A DNA stretch of 64,000 bases from Candidatus Competibacteraceae bacterium (GCA_016699715.1 CP065007.1:620001-684000); one strand, 5' to 3'. Numbered from the stretch's first letter, positions 8,616 to 17,332 are shown. Numbers and translations: made by a program. Notes: generated from the sequence alone by a model not told the origin.

Positions 8616-10134
8616 AAGCGTGCCCGTCCAGAAACAGCTGGTAGGCGGGATTGTCGGTCTCCTCGTGAAAGGGGTAGCTGATCTCGCGGATAAAGGTTTG
8701 AAACTTGGGTCGTTCGGCTTCCGGGACTTGGATGCCCACCAGTACCCGGCCATGGTCGGAACCATGGTTGCGGTAGTGGAACAGGCTGATGTTCCAGCCG
8801 TGCGCCATACCGGTCAGGAACTTTAGCAGCGCGCCTGGCCGTTCGGGAAACTGGAAGCGGTAGAGCAGTTCATCGCGGATGCCCGGTGCATGGCCACCGA
8901 CCATGTAGCGCACATGCAACTTGGCCATCTCGTTATCGCTCATGTCGGTCACCGGATAACCCTGCTCGCTCAGGGCGTCGATAATCCGCTGTTTCTCTTC
9001 CTGGCCCTCGGTGAGTTGCACGCCGGCGAATACACGCGCCTGCCGGTCGTCGGCGTAGCGGTAGTTGAATTCGGTGATGGAACGCTTGCCGATGACCTGG
9101 CAGAACTTACGGAAGCTGCCGGGTTGTTCCGGGATGGTGACCGCCAGCAGTGCCTCGCGCCGCTCGCCCAATTCGGCCCGCTCGGCGACATGGCGCAGTC
9201 GGTCGAAGTTGATGTTGGCGCCGCAGTGGATGGCGATGAGGTTGGCCCCGGTGATGCCGGTGTGTGCCACGTATTTCTTTAACCCAGCCGTGCCCAGCGC
9301 ACCGGCCGGTTCGGCGATGGAGCGGGTGTCGTCGAAAATATCCTTGGTGGCGGCGCAGATTTCATCGGTGGAAACGACGAGGGTGTCGTCCACCAGCTCC
9401 TGAGCCAGTCGGAAGGTTTCCTCGCCGACCTGCCGCACCGCCACGCCGTCGGCGAAAATCCCAACCTGGTCGAGCCGGACCCGTTTGCCTTGCTTGAGCG
9501 CTTCGTGCATCGAAGCGGCATCGTCCGGTTCCACGCCGATGATTTTGATCTCGGGTCGTAGAAACTTGACGTAGGCGGCTACGCCGGTGATCAGGCCACC
9601 GCCCCCGACCGCGATGAAGATGGCGTCGATCGGATCGGGATGCTGGCGCAGAATTTCCATGCCGATGGTGCCCTGGCCGGCGATCACGTCCGGGTCGTCG
9701 TAGGGATGGATGAAGGCTAAACCCTTGTCCGCTTCCAATTGGCGGGCGTGCTGGTAGGCTTCGTCGTAGGTGTCGCCGAACAGAACGGTTTTGCCGCCGC
9801 GAGCGCGCACCGCCTGCACCTTGATGGAGGGTGTGGTGCGGGGCATGACGATGGTGGCCTTGACCCCGAGCCGCTGGGCGGCCAGGGCCACTCCTTGAGC
9901 GTGGTTGCCGGCCGAGGCACAGATGACGCCTTTGTCCAGGATCTCGCGCGGCAGGTTGACGATCTTGTTGTAAGCGCCGCGCAGTTTGAAGGAAAACACC
10001 GGTTGCAGATCTTCGCGCTTGAGCAGCACCCGGTTGTTCAACCGCTGTGATAAGCGACTCATGACATCGAGCGGCGATTCGATGGCGACGTCGTAGACGC
10101 GGGCGGCGAGGATTTTTTTGATGTAGTCGTGCAT
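8614..10134 (-). CDS. ilvA: Threonine ammonia-lyase, biosynthetic
   Basis: A 506-residue PLP enzyme that deaminates threonine to 2-oxobutyrate, the first step to isoleucine. The PLP lysine lies in FSFKLRGAYNKI near residue 58, and the Gly-rich phosphate loop is VGGGGLITG. Residues from about 330 form the two ACT-like regulatory domains, expected for the isoleucine-inhibited form (E. coli IlvA 514 residues). The ATG at 10134 matches family N-termini (MHDYIKKILAARVYDVA); a longer frame to 10266 would overlap rpiA. Divergent from rpiA. Confidence 0.95.
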   Translation of the reverse strand: MHDYIKKILAARVYDVAIESPLDVMSRLSQRLNNRVLLKREDLQPVFSFKLRGAYNKIVNLPREILDKGVICASAGNHAQGVALAAQRLGVKATIVMPRTTPSIKVQAVRARGGKTVLFGDTYDEAYQHARQLEADKGLAFIHPYDDPDVIAGQGTIGMEILRQHPDPIDAIFIAVGGGGLITGVAAYVKFLRPEIKIIGVEPDDAASMHEALKQGKRVRLDQVGIFADGVAVRQVGEETFRLAQELVDDTLVVSTDEICAATKDIFDDTRSIAEPAGALGTAGLKKYVAHTGITGANLIAIHCGANINFDRLRHVAERAELGERREALLAVTIPEQPGSFRKFCQVIGKRSITEFNYRYADDRQARVFAGVQLTEGQEEKQRIIDALSEQGYPVTDMSDNEMAKLHVRYMVGGHAPGIRDELLYRFQFPERPGALLKFLTGMAHGWNISLFHYRNHGSDHGRVLVGIQVPEAERPKFQTFIREISYPFHEETDNPAYQLFLDGHA

Positions 10135-10168
10135 GATGGTGTGAGATGACTGATAGGGGAAAAATCGC

Positions 10169-10828
10169 ATGTCTGGCGATGAGATGAAAAAACGTGCCGC
10201 CGAAGCGGCGTTGGAGTATGTCGAGGACAATACGGTCGTGGGGGTCGGCACCGGCTCGACGGTCAATTATTTTATTGAGGCGCTGGCGCGCATCAAGCAT
10301 CGCATCGAGGGCGCGGTATCGAGTTCCGAGGCGACCACGCAAAGATTGAAGGCCTGCAAGATTCCGGTACTGGATCTGAACGCCGCCGGACCCTTGCCGT
10401 TGTATGTGGACGGTGCCGATGAAGCCAACCGTCAGTTGCAGCTCATCAAGGGTGGCGGCGGGGCGCTGACCCGCGAAAAGATCGCGGCGGCTGCCAGCGA
10501 ACGATTCGTGTGCATCGCCGATCAGTCCAAGCTGGTGGACGTGCTGGGAGCATTCCCGTTACCGGTCGAGGTGATTCCGATGGCGCGCAGCCACGTCGGG
10601 CGCGCGCTGTTGAATCGGGGCGGACAACCGGTATTGCGGGAGAACTTCGTCACCGACAACGGTAACCTGATCCTCGATGTTTATAACTTGCAAATCCTGG
10701 AACCGGCCAAGCTGGAGGCGGAACTGAACAATATCGCGGGTATCGTCACGGTGGGTTTGTTCGCGCTTCGGCCGGCCGATGTGTTGCTGCTGGGTACGGT
10801 GGACGGAGTGCGAGTGATGCGGCTTTGA
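10169..10828 (+). CDS. rpiA: Ribose-5-phosphate isomerase A
   Basis: A 219-residue isomerase of the pentose phosphate pathway that interconverts ribose-5-P and ribulose-5-P. Family motifs are all present: VGVGTGSTVNYFI, the catalytic DGADEAN, and KGGGGALTREKI. Length equals E. coli RpiA. A gggga ribosome-binding site lies nine bases before the ATG. The gene diverges from ilvA with only 34 bases between start codons, an arrangement seen in other gammaproteobacteria. Confidence 0.96.
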   Translation: MSGDEMKKRAAEAALEYVEDNTVVGVGTGSTVNYFIEALARIKHRIEGAVSSSEATTQRLKACKIPVLDLNAAGPLPLYVDGADEANRQLQLIKGGGGALTREKIAAAASERFVCIADQSKLVDVLGAFPLPVEVIPMARSHVGRALLNRGGQPVLRENFVTDNGNLILDVYNLQILEPAKLEAELNNIAGIVTVGLFALRPADVLLLGTVDGVRVMRL

Positions 10829-10844
10829 ACAGGATTTGCGGGGA

Positions 10845-10880
10845 ATAAAAACGGGCGCTGCCTTTCGGCGAGCGCCCGCC
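10845..10880 (-). terminator. Intrinsic terminator of the first porin gene
   Basis: Read on the minus strand, the stem gcgggcgct / agcgcccg is followed by a T run (gtttttatt). It lies about 30 bases past the porin stop and between convergent genes. The plus strand has no T tract after the stem, so it serves the porin. Confidence 0.8.
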
Positions 10881-10910
10881 GCCCTTACGCCTGTTTTCCC
10901 AGGCTATGTA

Positions 10911-12026
10911 TTAGAAGTCCACCCGGGTGCCGATCGAGGCGGCGTTCTGGTCACCCATGAACAACCCCGTCGAGGCGTCGCCCGGTACGTTGTAAAGGCT
11001 GGCGCTGCGGCCGATGTATTCAACCCAGATCGAGGTCCGTTTGCTGAAGTTGTACTGGTAGCCCACCACGTAATTGTCGATTTTGTCGTCGCCGTCGACA
11101 CCGGTGTCCAGTTGGCCGTAGGCGGCGCGCAGGGTGTTGTTGCCGAAGACGTACTGACCGGTCAGATACCAGTTGTTGGCATCGTCACCGGGAAAGAATT
11201 GAGTTCCCGCTGTATCTTTAATCCCGGTGAACAGGTTGAGGGAATAGAGACTACCCTGCTCGTAGATGAAGCCCACGCCGAACGGCCCCGAGTTGTAGCC
11301 CAAGCCCAGAACCCAGTTTGACAGGTCAAGATCGTAGGTAACACCAGGCAGGGTGTCGGGATTGAGAGGGATATTGCTCTTGCCTTCCAACTTGATGTAG
11401 CTGGCACCGGCGAAGAACGGCCCGTTGCTGTATTTGACGGCCAGGTTCCAGATATCGACATCATTCGATATGTCCGAGCTGGGGCCGTTCATGACCAGCA
11501 TCGCTTCACCGCTGAAGCCACTGAAATCGGGCGTGGAATAATAGACGCTGTTCGACAGCCGAACCAGATCGCCATCCGCTTGGCTGCGGTCACCGCTGAG
11601 CGAGAATCCGCCACCCAGCCACTGCGGATAGAGGAAGGTTTTGCCGCTATTGAAAATATCGGTAATGCCGGCGACGTTGTAATAGGGCGTGTCCTGGGTA
11701 CCGAGAGTCAGGGTGCCGAAGCCGCCCTTGAGCCCAACGTATTTGGGTCGGTTGCTATCCCAGTTGCCGCCTTCGGTCATATCGACACCGAATTCGTAAC
11801 GGTAAACGGCGTTCAGACCACCACCCAAATCTTCGGAGCCCACCACGCCGAGGCGTGAGGAGTCGTTGACCACATCCCAGTTGCCATCAGTGTCCACGGA
11901 ATCAAGGGTTTCATCGTTGTAATCCACCGACACCCGCGCCGAGCCGTACAGGATGGTATCGGCCTGTGCCGCAAACGGAATGGCAAGAGCGCCAGCAACA
12001 GCCAAGGCAAGAATGGATTTTTTCAT
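10911..12026 (-). CDS. Outer-membrane porin (Gram-negative trimeric type)
   Basis: A 371-residue general porin. A signal peptide (MKKSILALAVAGALAIPFAAQA) precedes the mature start DTILYGSARVSVDY, typical of porins of this class. The rest alternates beta strands with aromatic girdles, the motif YRYEFGVDMTEGGNW, and ends in an aromatic C-terminus (ASIGTRVDF), the BAM recognition signal. The ATG at 12026 begins the signal peptide. It is paralogous to the porin gene upstream (12297-13466) in the same orientation. Confidence 0.93.
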   Translation of the reverse strand: MKKSILALAVAGALAIPFAAQADTILYGSARVSVDYNDETLDSVDTDGNWDVVNDSSRLGVVGSEDLGGGLNAVYRYEFGVDMTEGGNWDSNRPKYVGLKGGFGTLTLGTQDTPYYNVAGITDIFNSGKTFLYPQWLGGGFSLSGDRSQADGDLVRLSNSVYYSTPDFSGFSGEAMLVMNGPSSDISNDVDIWNLAVKYSNGPFFAGASYIKLEGKSNIPLNPDTLPGVTYDLDLSNWVLGLGYNSGPFGVGFIYEQGSLYSLNLFTGIKDTAGTQFFPGDDANNWYLTGQYVFGNNTLRAAYGQLDTGVDGDDKIDNYVVGYQYNFSKRTSIWVEYIGRSASLYNVPGDASTGLFMGDQNAASIGTRVDF

Positions 12027-12133
12027 GGGGTGATTCCCTGATTGTCTGAATATGGGTATAAATTTCAAGATTTGCTTTCCAATCAATGCGATAACTCGAT
12101 TGGAAAGCAATCTTAAAGCTGTTTTCCGAGTCA

Positions 12134-12162
12134 TTTATATAATGGTTGCGGTAAAAAAGCAA
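12134..12162 (-). promoter_or_regulatory. Sigma-70 promoter of the first porin
   Basis: On the minus strand TTGCTT (12157-12162) and TATAAA (12134-12139) are separated by 17 bases, a good sigma-70 arrangement. Transcription would begin near 12127 and give a leader of about 100 nt before the porin ATG. Confidence 0.6.
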
Positions 12163-12242
12163 CTGGTTTTTTATAAAAAATACAACTTATTGGTGTCAAC
12201 GCAACGAGAGTCCAAACCTGGATTATTCCCGAACCGGAAAAC

Positions 12243-12272
12243 GAAAACGGACACCCGAGGGCGTCCGTTTTA
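12243..12272 (-). terminator. Intrinsic terminator of the second porin gene
   Basis: On the minus strand the stem ACGGAC / GTCCGT with a GC-rich loop is followed by TTTTCGTTTT. It lies about 25 bases beyond the porin stop. Confidence 0.7.
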
Positions 12273-12296
12273 CTCAGACCCAATCAGCAGGGTGGA

Positions 12297-13466
12297 TCAG
12301 AAATCCACGCGGGTACCGATGGAGAGCGCTTGCCTAGTGCCGATCAGGTCGCTGTCGACATCGCTATTGGTGTATTCAACCCACGCGCGGGTCCGCTTGC
12401 TGAAGTTGTACTGGTAGCCCAACACAAAGGTGTTGATGCTGTCCTGCTCGATACGAGCAGTCTGGACACCGTTCGTGTAGACCTGAACCTGGCCCTTGTC
12501 GGGATCGGTATAACCGTAGGCACCCCGGATAATGTTGTTGCCGAAGGTGTAGGCGCCGGTCACGTAGACGTTCTGACCTCCGCCAAAGTAAAGGGTATTG
12601 AGGTCGCCGTCTTCGTAGTTCAGAGTGACCGCGAAGGGACCGGAGTTGTAGCCAAAGGCCAAGCCCCACTGATCGCCGTCTTCCCAGTTGGGCCGGGTGT
12701 ACTTGAGGCCATCAAAGGTAGGATTATTGTAGTAGCTGCCAAAGCCGGGCCCATCTATCGCCATGTAGGCCGCGCCCACAAAGAACGGACCGTTCTTGTA
12801 GGTGGCGTTGAGCTGATACATGTCGACACTGTCGGAAAGATTGCAAGGCAACTTGTTATCGGGGTTGCAATAACCCAACTCAGACGGATTGGTCGGTTCG
12901 TTAGCCCCGACATCGCCATTCATGACCAACATGGCCTGGAAACCGAAGCCGCTCCAGTTGGGCGAGCTGTACAGCAGGCTGTTGTCCATGCGGGTGCCGT
13001 AGACGGAGCCCAGGTAACCGGTATTTTGGAGAAAGGTATTGGCCGAATTGTTGAAGACATCGGCGACACCGAGCACGTTGTAGTAAGGAGTCCACTGGGT
13101 GCCCATGGTGACTGAACCCCAACTGGTGCCCTTCAGCCCAACCCACTTCGGCCGGTTGCTGTTCCAGTTGCCGCCTTCGGTTACGTCGACACCGAATTCA
13201 TACTGATAGATGGCGCTCAAACCACCACCGAGGTCTTCCTCGCCGCGCACGCCCAAGCGAGAGGAGTCGTTGACCACATCCCAAGCGGTGAAGCCCTTGA
13301 CAAACGGGATCAGGGAACCGTTGGGGGCTCTTAGGTCGGTGTAGGTGGTATCCAGGTCAACATAATCGACGGATACCCGGGCGGAACCGTACAGCGTGGT
13401 GTCGGCAAAGGCAGAGGAGCCAACCAGTGCAGCGGCAACGGCCAGCGCGATAGCAGACTTTTTCAT
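12297..13466 (-). CDS. Outer-membrane porin, paralogue of the adjacent gene
   Basis: A 389-residue general porin. It has the signal peptide MKKSAIALAVAAALVGSSAFA, mature start DTTLYGSARVSVDY, shared motifs (YQYEFGVDVTEGGNWNSNRP, SWSGFGFQAML-like strands) and C-terminus LSIGTRVDF. It carries two Cys in an external loop region (CNPDNKLPCN), which the first porin lacks and which may form a disulfide. Separate terminators and leaders suggest that the tandem porins are independently regulated. Confidence 0.93.
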   Translation of the reverse strand: MKKSAIALAVAAALVGSSAFADTTLYGSARVSVDYVDLDTTYTDLRAPNGSLIPFVKGFTAWDVVNDSSRLGVRGEEDLGGGLSAIYQYEFGVDVTEGGNWNSNRPKWVGLKGTSWGSVTMGTQWTPYYNVLGVADVFNNSANTFLQNTGYLGSVYGTRMDNSLLYSSPNWSGFGFQAMLVMNGDVGANEPTNPSELGYCNPDNKLPCNLSDSVDMYQLNATYKNGPFFVGAAYMAIDGPGFGSYYNNPTFDGLKYTRPNWEDGDQWGLAFGYNSGPFAVTLNYEDGDLNTLYFGGGQNVYVTGAYTFGNNIIRGAYGYTDPDKGQVQVYTNGVQTARIEQDSINTFVLGYQYNFSKRTRAWVEYTNSDVDSDLIGTRQALSIGTRVDF

Positions 13467-13482
13467 GACTAAACTCCTAGGT

Positions 13483-13501
13483 TTGTGTTGTATGTACACA
13501 A
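13483..13501 (-). promoter_or_regulatory. Dyad in the leader of the second porin
   Basis: ttgtgt (13483-13488) and acacaa (13496-13501) form a perfect dyad with a seven-base centre, 17 bases before the porin ATG. It could be an operator or an mRNA hairpin controlling translation. The roughly 130 bases upstream are very AT-rich. Confidence 0.35.
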
Positions 13502-13635
13502 CAAAGAGGTGCTCTCAAATCATTGAGGAAATTTATACGCATTCTGAAGCAGAAATGCAACTGATATTTTCAAAAAAAACACAAAATTTAGTTTTTGTTT
13601 TATTTTAGCAACAAATTGTTGTTTTTTGTTCGGGC

Positions 13636-13669
13636 GATAAAAAACCCACCCGAGATGCTCGGGTGGGTG
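13636..13669 (-). terminator. Intrinsic terminator after tRNA-Gln
   Basis: On the minus strand the stem cccacccgag / ctcgggtggg is followed by six T residues. It lies a few bases beyond the tRNA 3' CCA. Confidence 0.9.
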
Positions 13670-13674
13670 GATGA

Positions 13675-13748
13675 TGGCTGGGGGACTAGGATTCGAACCT
13701 AGGTTGACGGAGTCAGAGTCCGTAGTCCTGCCGCTAGACGATCCCCCA
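13675..13748 (-). tRNA. tRNA-Gln (anticodon CTG)
   Basis: A 74-nt cloverleaf on the minus strand. The acceptor stem is TGGGGGA / TCCCCCA and the 3' end is GCCA, so CCA is encoded. The anticodon stem ACGGA / TCCGT encloses the loop CTCTGAC, giving anticodon CTG (CAG codons). The T-loop is GGTTCGAATCC. The U1-A72 closing pair is a typical identity feature of bacterial tRNA-Gln. Its 5' end lies nine bases after the rpsI stop, so it is probably co-transcribed with rplM-rpsI. Confidence 0.95.
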
Positions 13749-13757
13749 AGAAAATGC

Positions 13758-14150
13758 TTAGCGCTTGGAATATTGGGGGGCGCGGCGAGCCTTGTGCAGA
13801 CCGACCTTCTTGCGCTCCACCTCGCGGGCATCGCGGGTGACGAAGCCGGCTTTGCGCAGCGAGGGACGCAGGCTCTCGTCGTATTCGATCAAGGCTCGGG
13901 TGATACCGTGACGGATCGCGCCGGCCTGCCCGGTGATGCCGCCGCCCTTGACGGTCACGTAGACATCGAACTTGTCCTTCAGATCGGCGACTTCCAGCGC
14001 CTGATACGCCACCATGCAGGACGTCTCGCGCCCGAAATACTGATTCAGGGGGAGCTGGTTGACCATGATGTTGCCGCTGCCGGGCCGCAGGAAAACCCGC
14101 GCCGTGGCGGTCTTGCGCCGGCCGGTGCCGTAGTGCTGATTTTCGCTCAT
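13758..14150 (-). CDS. rpsI: 30S ribosomal protein S9
   Basis: A 130-residue uS9. It starts with QHYGTGRRKTATARVFLRPG and ends with the invariant C-terminal tail (HKARRAPQYSKR) whose terminal SKR contacts tRNA in the P site. It follows rplM by 36 bases, the conserved bacterial operon. Confidence 0.98.
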   Translation of the reverse strand: MSENQHYGTGRRKTATARVFLRPGSGNIMVNQLPLNQYFGRETSCMVAYQALEVADLKDKFDVYVTVKGGGITGQAGAIRHGITRALIEYDESLRPSLRKAGFVTRDAREVERKKVGLHKARRAPQYSKR

Positions 14151-14186
14151 TCTTGCCTTTCCATTAGTGAATGCGCCAGCCGAAGA

Positions 14187-14621
14187 CTACCCAACCAGTT
14201 CCAGGGGTTGGGGCTGCTGGGCGGTGTGCTGGTGTTCGGCGCCCGCGTAAACCTTCAACTTGCGGAACATCGCCCGCCCCAGCGGGTTTTTGGGCAACAT
14301 CCCCTTGACGGCGATTTCGATGACGCGCTCTGGGGCTTTTTGCAACAGCTTGTCCATGGAGATGGACTTGAGGTTGCCAACGTAACCGGTGGTCCGGTAA
14401 TAGATCTTGTCGGTCCGCTTCCGGCCGGTCGTCCGCACTTTTTCGGCGTTGACCACGATGATGTAGTCGCCGGTATCGACGTGGGGGGTAAACTCGGGCT
14501 TATGCTTGCCTCGCAAGCGGCGGGCGATTTCGGTCGACAACCGGCCCAGAACCTTGTCCGTGGCGTCGATCACGTACCAGTCGCGCTTGACCTCGGCCGG
14601 TTTGGCGCTGAAAGTTTTCAT
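14187..14621 (-). CDS. rplM: 50S ribosomal protein L13
   Basis: A 144-residue uL13. The start MKTFSAKPAEVKRDWYVIDA, the central GDYIIVVNAEKV and the C-terminal MLPKNPLGRAMFRKLKVYAG are family-typical. The ATG at 14621 is used; the frame open to 14720 carries no similarity. First gene of the rplM-rpsI operon. Confidence 0.98.
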   Translation of the reverse strand: MKTFSAKPAEVKRDWYVIDATDKVLGRLSTEIARRLRGKHKPEFTPHVDTGDYIIVVNAEKVRTTGRKRTDKIYYRTTGYVGNLKSISMDKLLQKAPERVIEIAVKGMLPKNPLGRAMFRKLKVYAGAEHQHTAQQPQPLELVG

Positions 14622-14737
14622 TGTGACGTGCTCCGAAAAATCCGTGTTCGCTTGGAAAGTCGCACATTGTATGCAAGCGCTATTCGTCCTACAACCCCCG
14701 CCGCCATGTGGGGACCACAAAAAATGCCCAGTAATCG

Positions 14738-15046
14738 CTAGATGCGCAACCGTTCCACCACTCGACCGTTGATCAGATGCTGCTCGATGATCTCATCGAG
14801 ATCGGTGCGATCTATATAGCTGTACCAGGTTGCCTCCGGGTAAACGACCATGACCGGCCCTTCGGCGCAGCGGTCCAGGCAGCCGGCGGTGTTGATGCGG
14901 ACTTTGTCGGGGATGGCCGGGCCGAGTTGCTTGACGCGCTGTTTGACGTAGTCGCGGGCTTCCTGGGCACCGCATTGCTGGCAGCACTGCGATCCATCCG
15001 GCCGCAGGTTGGTGCAAAAAAAGACATGGTAGCGATAATACGACAC
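14738..15046 (-). CDS. Thioredoxin-like [2Fe-2S] ferredoxin
   Basis: A protein of 102 residues with a thioredoxin-like fold ferredoxin pattern. Cysteines in FFCTNLRPDGSQCC and in NTAGCLDRC match the four-Cys [2Fe-2S] site of the Shethna/NuoE-like family, and the C-terminal segment contains PEATWYSYI. I prefer the GTG start at 15046, preceded by gaggag; the ATG at 15085 would overlap the start of the divergent coq7. It probably transfers electrons in the cytoplasm; the partner is unknown. Confidence 0.85.
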   Translation of the reverse strand: MSYYRYHVFFCTNLRPDGSQCCQQCGAQEARDYVKQRVKQLGPAIPDKVRINTAGCLDRCAEGPVMVVYPEATWYSYIDRTDLDEIIEQHLINGRVVERLRI

Positions 15047-15083
15047 TTCAACTCCTCTTCGATCCGAACCTGAGCTTAAACCC

Positions 15084-15728
15084 ATGACGACTCGTTACTA
15101 TACCTCCGTTGACGCCCTGCTCATCACTTTGGATCAGGCGCTGCGTACCGTGTTCGGCAAACCGGCAACCACCGGCCGCGCCAACCCGGCCGGCGCCGTG
15201 CCGCCCACCGAGCTGCCATCCGAGGCGCGCCAGCGGGCCGCACGGCTGATGCGGGTCAATCATACCGGCGAGGTTTGTGCTCAGGCACTCTATCAGGGCC
15301 AGGCGCTGACCGCGCGGTTGGACACGGTGCGTGATCGCATGGAGCAGGCCTCCGGCGAGGAAAACGACCATCTGGCCTGGTGCGAGGCGCGGCTGAAGGA
15401 ACTGGGCAGCCATCCCAGCGTGCTCAACCCCTTATTTTACGCCGGTGCCTTTACCATCGGGGCGTTGGCCGGCAAGGCCGGAGATCGCTGGAGTCTGGGG
15501 TTCGTCGCCGAGACCGAGCAGCAGGTGGTCCAACATTTGAATGCGCATCTGGAGCGCCTGCCGGTCGAGGATCGGCCCAGCCAGGCTATTCTGGAGCAGA
15601 TGCGGGAAGACGAGGCCCGCCACGCCGCCGACGCCCTGGCCGCTGGCGGCGCCCGCTTGCCACTGCCCGTGCGCGCGTTGATGCAAGGTGCGTCCAAGGT
15701 CATGACCCGGACCACCTACTGGGTCTAG
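15084..15728 (+). CDS. coq7: 3-demethoxyubiquinol 3-hydroxylase (Coq7/UbiF-equivalent)
   Basis: A 214-residue di-iron carboxylate hydroxylase of the Coq7 family, which performs the C6 hydroxylation in ubiquinone synthesis in place of UbiF. The ferritin-like iron ligands are visible as two repeats: Glu in MRVNHTGEVCAQALYQGQ, then EENDHLAW, and in the second half ETEQQVVQHL and EDEARHA. With ubiH and ubiI in the same window, this supplies the three ring hydroxylations. Divergent from the ferredoxin gene. Confidence 0.93.
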   Translation: MTTRYYTSVDALLITLDQALRTVFGKPATTGRANPAGAVPPTELPSEARQRAARLMRVNHTGEVCAQALYQGQALTARLDTVRDRMEQASGEENDHLAWCEARLKELGSHPSVLNPLFYAGAFTIGALAGKAGDRWSLGFVAETEQQVVQHLNAHLERLPVEDRPSQAILEQMREDEARHAADALAAGGARLPLPVRALMQGASKVMTRTTYWV

Positions 15729-15763
15729 GCGCGGGGCGCGGGGCGTACCGCGAGGAGGTTGCA

Positions 15764-16609
15764 CTAAATCCGCAAGCCCTTGTGCAGGTTTTCGCCGTAC
15801 TTGTGCAGGTTTTCGCCGTAGAAGATTTCCGCCATTTCCCGCCGCAGGCGCCGCTCAATTTCCGCCTGCTCGCGCGGGGGCATGTCCTGTTTGTCCACGC
15901 TGAACAGGTAATTATTCAACTCGAAGTCTTTCAGGATCATCTTGGTGTGGAAGATATGTTCCTGATCGACGTTCACGTCGATCATCTGATACCTCTCCAG
16001 GGTGTCCTTGGAAAGGTAGTTCTGAATCGAGTTGATCGGGTGGTCGATGAAATGTTTCTTGCCGGCCACGTCGCGGGTAAAGCCTCGTACCCGATAGTCG
16101 ATGGTGACGATGTCGGACTCGAAACTGTGGATCAGATAGTTCAGGGCCTTGAGCGGAGAGATGCGGCCACAGGTCGATACGTCGATATCGGCCCGGAAAG
16201 TGTTGATGCCGTTATCGGGGTGACTGTCCGGATAGGTGTGGACCGTGATGTGGCTCTTATCCAGATGGCAGACCACCGCTTCCGGCAGTGGGCCGGGCGA
16301 TTCGGTGTTGGAGAGCTGGTCGGATTCGATCGGCTCCTCGGAAACCAACATGGTCACGCTGGCGCCCTTCGGGGCGTAATCCTGCCGGGCGATGTTCAAG
16401 ATGTTGGCGCCGATGATCCTGGATACAGCGCTTAGAATTCGGGTCAGGCGCTCGGCGTTGTAGGCTTCGTCGATATAGGCGATGTAGCGTTCCTGCTGCT
16501 CCGGCGTCGAGGTGTGGCAGACATCGTATATATTGAAGCTGAGCGTCTTGGTGAGGTTATTGAACCCCTGCAATTGTAGTCTGGGCATTGGCTTCGGAGT
16601 CATCGCCAT
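15764..16609 (-). CDS. speD: S-adenosylmethionine decarboxylase proenzyme
   Basis: The E. coli-type SpeD (about 281 residues from the ATG at 16609; an ATG at 16636 is also possible). It makes decarboxylated SAM for spermidine synthesis. The self-cleavage site that yields the pyruvoyl cofactor is the Ser of DKSHITVHTYPDSHP. Other conserved blocks are NIARQDYAPKGASVT and STCGRISPLKALNYLIH. The C-terminus carries a seven-residue tandem duplication (YGENLHK twice), from a 21-bp direct repeat. The family normally ends soon after IYYG, so the extra copy lengthens a non-catalytic tail. Confidence 0.95.
   Translation of the reverse strand: MAMTPKPMPRLQLQGFNNLTKTLSFNIYDVCHTSTPEQQERYIAYIDEAYNAERLTRILSAVSRIIGANILNIARQDYAPKGASVTMLVSEEPIESDQLSNTESPGPLPEAVVCHLDKSHITVHTYPDSHPDNGINTFRADIDVSTCGRISPLKALNYLIHSFESDIVTIDYRVRGFTRDVAGKKHFIDHPINSIQNYLSKDTLERYQMIDVNVDQEHIFHTKMILKDFELNNYLFSVDKQDMPPREQAEIERRLRREMAEIFYGENLHKYGENLHKGLRI
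15779..15820. repeat. 21-bp perfect tandem duplication in speD 3' end
   Basis: Two adjacent identical 21-base units (15779-15799 and 15800-15820) lie within the speD coding sequence and preserve frame. They encode the repeated heptapeptide YGENLHK close to the C-terminus. Confidence 0.9.
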
Positions 16610-16700
16610 TCCCCTCCCCAAAGACGAAAAAACCAAAGCCGCCGGTTCACATGCTCAGGCTTCGATGGCGGGGGGATTAGGGGTTTGGGCGAACGTGCGC

Positions 16701-17117
16701 TCAGGCTTCGCGGATTTCAAAGGTATGGGTCATCTCAGCGGTTTTGCCCAGCATGATCGAGGCTGAGCAGTATTTCTCCGCCGACAGGTGAATGGCGCGT
16801 TCAATCGCTTTGGTGCTCAGATTCACGCCGGTGAGGATGAAGTGAACGCGGATCTGGGTGAAGACCTTGGGGTCTTCGGTGGCCCGTTCGGCTTCGATCT
16901 GCACCTCGCAGCCGCGCAGATCCTGTCGGGCCTTGCGCAGGATGTTGACCGCGTCGATCGCGGTGCAACCGCCCATGCCCATCAGCAGCATTTCCATTGG
17001 GCGCGGTCCGAGGTTGTGGCCACCCAGTTCGGGCGGGCCGTCCAGCACCACGGCGTGGCCGCTGGGCGATTGGGCCACGTAAGTCATGTCTTCCAGCCAG
17101 GTAACGCGGGTTTTCAT
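16701..17117 (-). CDS. OsmC family protein (YhfA-like)
   Basis: A 138-residue OsmC/Ohr-fold protein. The first catalytic Cys sits in MGMGGCTAIDAVNIL and the second in SAEKYCSASIMLG, the expected redox pair for peroxide reduction. The N-terminal part reads GHAVVLDGPPELGGHNLGPR, typical of the YhfA branch. The ATG at 17117 is used; the open frame continues upstream without similarity. It may protect against organic hydroperoxides, but the substrate is unproven. The roughly 215 bases upstream contain nothing recognisable. Confidence 0.88.
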   Translation of the reverse strand: MKTRVTWLEDMTYVAQSPSGHAVVLDGPPELGGHNLGPRPMEMLLMGMGGCTAIDAVNILRKARQDLRGCEVQIEAERATEDPKVFTQIRVHFILTGVNLSTKAIERAIHLSAEKYCSASIMLGKTAEMTHTFEIREA

Positions 17118-17332
17118 GGTGGTTGTGCTCCCCAAGGGCGAGCGTTTTCCCTTTGCCTGTTTATGGTTTGCTAAAGTGTCGGCGAGCATGGTAGCACGAT
17201 AGCCCTTTCGGACCCGAGATCCCGTCAAGGAACTCGCCCATGCAAGGTGGGCGTGAGGAGCTTGGCGAGGTCTTGCGGGGTGACCCGAAATTTTGATGAC
17301 AAGCACCGGGGCAGGCGCGCTGGTGGACGATA

